Made by a program: the position numbers and the translations under genes. A DNA stretch of 64,000 nt, from assembly GCA_017642425.1 (NCBI GenBank), contig JAGCPB010000020.1, positions 118,696-182,695 of the forward strand. Direction: 5' to 3'. Below the pieces are notes generated by a model that was not told the DNA's origin, made no database searches, and saw nothing but the letters and a program-made list of their open reading frames with translations. The DNA comes from Bacteroidaceae bacterium (GTDB lineage: Bacteria > Bacteroidota > Bacteroidia > Bacteroidales > Bacteroidaceae). Of the stretch, positions 62,521-64,000 are shown in pieces (the stretch's first letter is position 1; every line of letters begins with the position of its first letter).

Positions 62521-62713
62521 GCCGGACTATCCTATTTGGGGACCATCAGTGAAGTGGCGTTAAGCGTAGCCCTCCGGAGGATCCCGTTAAGAACGGCGCA
62601 TGTCTGACGAACGTTCGGCCCGTAGGGACGATAAGGAGGAGTTCGACGTTTAGGGTCCGGAGGTGGGGCGGAGTAGCCACGGAACGTTGCGTCCCCAAAG
62701 AGGATAGTCCGGC
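62521..62713. repeat. 193-bp element with 23-bp terminal inverted repeats
   Basis: The left end GCCGGACTATCCTATTTGG (62521 on) matches the reverse complement of the right end (62691-62713) over 23 bp with one mismatch. The interior is GC-rich, with palindromes such as CCTCCGGAGG and CGAACGTTCG. A short minus-strand reading frame (62532-62768) crosses it, but I do not believe it is translated. A small hairpin GGAAACC-GAAAA-GGTTTCC (62492-62510) lies just outside. The element is non-coding and structured: a miniature transposable element or structured RNA. No target duplication was identified. Confidence 0.6.
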
Positions 62714-62736
62714 GGTGCTTAAAAAAAGAACAAATA

Positions 62737-62782
62737 AGGGACGGTTCTGCTTGTGTAATGCTACACAATCAAAACCGTCCCT
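62737..62782. terminator. GGGACGGTT hairpin, copy 4
   Basis: AGGGACGGTT (62737-62746) pairs with AACCGTCCCT (62773-62782), and TTGTGTA/TACACAA pair inside it, giving a two-tier hairpin. It ends about 18 bp before the stop of methylmalonyl-CoA mutase and may terminate that gene. Confidence 0.7.
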
Positions 62783-62800
62783 GTGAAAAGAACTGGCTTT

Positions 62801-64000
62801 TTACTCGGCGAGGAGCAGTTCCATGATCTGGCAAGCGGCCTTGGCTACGCTGGTGCCGGGGCCGAAGATAGCAGCTGCGCCAGCCTTGTAGAGGAAGTCA
62901 TAATCCTGTGCGGGAATAACACCGCCCACGATAACCATGATATCCTCGCGGCCCAGTTTCTTGAGTTCCTCAATCACCTGCGGAACCAGAGTCTTATGAC
63001 CGGCGGCAAGAGATGAGACACCCAGTACATGGACATCGTTCTCAACAGCTTCGCGGGCAGACTCGGCAGGAGTCTGGAAGAGCGGACCCATATCAACGTC
63101 AAAACCGCAGTCGGCGTAACCGGTGGCTACAACCTTGGCGCCGCGGTCATGACCGTCCTGACCCATCTTGGCAATCATGATACGGGGCTGACGGCCCTCC
63201 TTCTTAGCGAACTCTGCTGTAAGCTGGCAGGCTCTCTCAAAGTCTGCGTCTTTCTTGCTTTCTGATGAATACACGCCTGAAATTGTTCTGATTACTGCTT
63301 TGTAACGGCCTACGACCTTCTCGCAGGCATAAGAAATCTCACCCAGTGATGCACGCACCTTGGCAGCCTCAACGGCAAGAGCAAGCAGGTTACCCTGACC
63401 GGTCTCAACGCACTTGGTGATGGCATCAAGAGCCTTCTGTACATCGGCCTCGTTGCGGTTAGCGCGGAGCTGCTTTAAGCGCTCAATCTGCTGGTTACGT
63501 ACGGCGGTGTTATCGACCTCAAGGATATCGATGGGATCCTCGTGGTCCAGACGGTACTTGTTGGTACCTACGATAGTCTGTACGCCTGAGTCTATGCGGG
63601 CCTGAGTGCGGGCTGCAGCCTCCTCGATACGCATCTTGGGCAGACCGGTCTCGATGGCCTTGGCCATACCGCCCAGCTTCTCAATCTCCTGGATGTGCTC
63701 CCAAGCCTTGTGGGCAATCTCGTTGGTCAGTGACTCAATGTAGTATGAGCCTGCCCACGGATCAACCTCACGGCATACGTTGGTCTCCTCCTGGATGTAG
63801 ATCTGGGTGTTACGGGCAATACGGGCACTGAAATCGGTAGGCAGTGCTATGGCCTCGTCCAGAGCGTTGGTGTGCAGAGACTGGGTGTGACCCAGGGCTG
63901 CTGCCATAGCCTCGATGCAGGTACGGCCAACGTTGTTGAACTGTTCCTGCTCGGTGAGTGACCAACCCGATGTCTGGCAGTGTGTACGCAGAGCCATTGA
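62801..64000 (-). CDS. mutB: Methylmalonyl-CoA mutase large subunit, 3' part
   Basis: The C-terminal ~400 residues; the reading frame continues past the right edge, so the ATG at 63997 is internal. The enzyme isomerises succinyl-CoA and methylmalonyl-CoA using adenosylcobalamin, part of propionate production in Bacteroidales. The barrel part contains [40 protein letters not shown] and [13 protein letters not shown]. The C-terminal cobalamin-binding domain has [15 protein letters not shown] (the DxHxxG motif supplying the cobalt-ligating His), [10 protein letters not shown] and [11 protein letters not shown]. Identification is firm. Confidence 0.97.
   Translation of the reverse strand, partial: SMALRTHCQTSGWSLTEQEQFNNVGRTCIEAMAAALGHTQSLHTNALDEAIALPTDFSARIARNTQIYIQEETNVCREVDPWAGSYYIESLTNEIAHKAWEHIQEIEKLGGMAKAIETGLPKMRIEEAAARTQARIDSGVQTIVGTNKYRLDHEDPIDILEVDNTAVRNQQIERLKQLRANRNEADVQKALDAITKCVETGQGNLLALAVEAAKVRASLGEISYACEKVVGRYKAVIRTISGVYSSESKKDADFERACQLTAEFAKKEGRQPRIMIAKMGQDGHDRGAKVVATGYADCGFDVDMGPLFQTPAESAREAVENDVHVLGVSSLAAGHKTLVPQVIEELKKLGREDIMVIVGGVIPAQDYDFLYKAGAAAIFGPGTSVAKAACQIMELLLAE

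Noticed and set aside
62532-62768. 78-codon minus-strand frame across the inverted-repeat element
   Set aside because: It covers most of the structured element and its flank, is Pro/Arg-rich, and lacks a signal or motif; non-coding structure explains it better.
1-64000. CRISPR array, prophage, restriction-modification or intact insertion sequence
   Set aside because: I looked for regular spacer arrays, transposase or integrase motifs and phage structural genes and saw none.

Overview
The window looks like a chromosome segment of a Bacteroidales bacterium of the Bacteroides/Prevotella type. Three things point there. Promoters carry the Bacteroidota vegetative -7 box TAnnTTTG, for example at 18704, 26362, 27718 and 41114. 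Start codons sit in A-rich leaders with little Shine-Dalgarno signal. Several genes are typical of the phylum: a 1099-residue SecA, a PorE-like TPR/propeller/OmpA lipoprotein, GldE-like CorC, GH97, BspA-type leucine-rich repeats, a PF13387 (DUF4105/Lnb) protein, and an ExbB with a signal peptide. All functions are inferred from sequence reading; no database search was run.

Layout. 0-4.2 kb: end of ung, tRNA-Arg, an outer-membrane protein, a GH97 glycosidase and a Gln-rich lipoprotein. 4.3-8.9 kb: lysS-gpsA-pgi-HAD phosphatase. 8.9-13.4 kb (minus): aroC, a SlyD-like FKBP, and a 914-residue fusion of a DUF4105/Lnb-like lipoprotein acyltransferase domain to a degenerate alkaline-phosphatase domain. 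13.4-20.9 kb: an envelope cluster with coaX, OMP, TPR, lptC, gldE-like and a PpiD-like chaperone. 21-26.2 kb (minus): ilvD-ilvB-ilvN-ilvC, with a palindrome inside the promoter spacer. 26.4-31.6 kb: an unknown membrane protein, secA, and a small conserved-looking protein. 31.5-41 kb: a more AT-rich accessory island of secreted, lipid-anchored and surface proteins, including a duplicated BspA-like protein and a membrane TPR protein. It has shared promoter-proximal repeats. 41.1-47.7 kb: a TetR-regulated RND efflux operon ending in a PII-like protein. 47.7-49.8 kb (minus): thiL and lpxK. 50-52.6 kb: tRNA-Ser, then exbB, a membrane protein, exbD and exbD. 52.6-59.2 kb: folA-thyA, an rRNA methyltransferase, the PorE-like protein and topB. 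59.3-62.5 kb: an ECF sigma factor with a membrane partner, and three small secreted proteins, two of which are divergent paralogues. 62.5-64 kb: a 193-bp terminal-inverted-repeat element, a GGGACGGTT hairpin, and the 3' part of methylmalonyl-CoA mutase.

Most of the window is housekeeping. The best candidates for something undescribed are: the Lnb-pseudophosphatase fusion at 10.6-13.4 kb; the AGCAC direct-repeat promoters linking three surface-protein genes at 36.4-37.7 kb, next to a possible membrane regulator; near-identical twin promoters at 38.2 and 39.9 kb; two dispersed intergenic repeat families (GGGACGGTT palindromes and heptad GCTRTYR arrays) placed at gene ends; and the 193-bp inverted-repeat element at 62.5 kb. 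No CRISPR array, prophage, restriction system or intact insertion sequence was seen.
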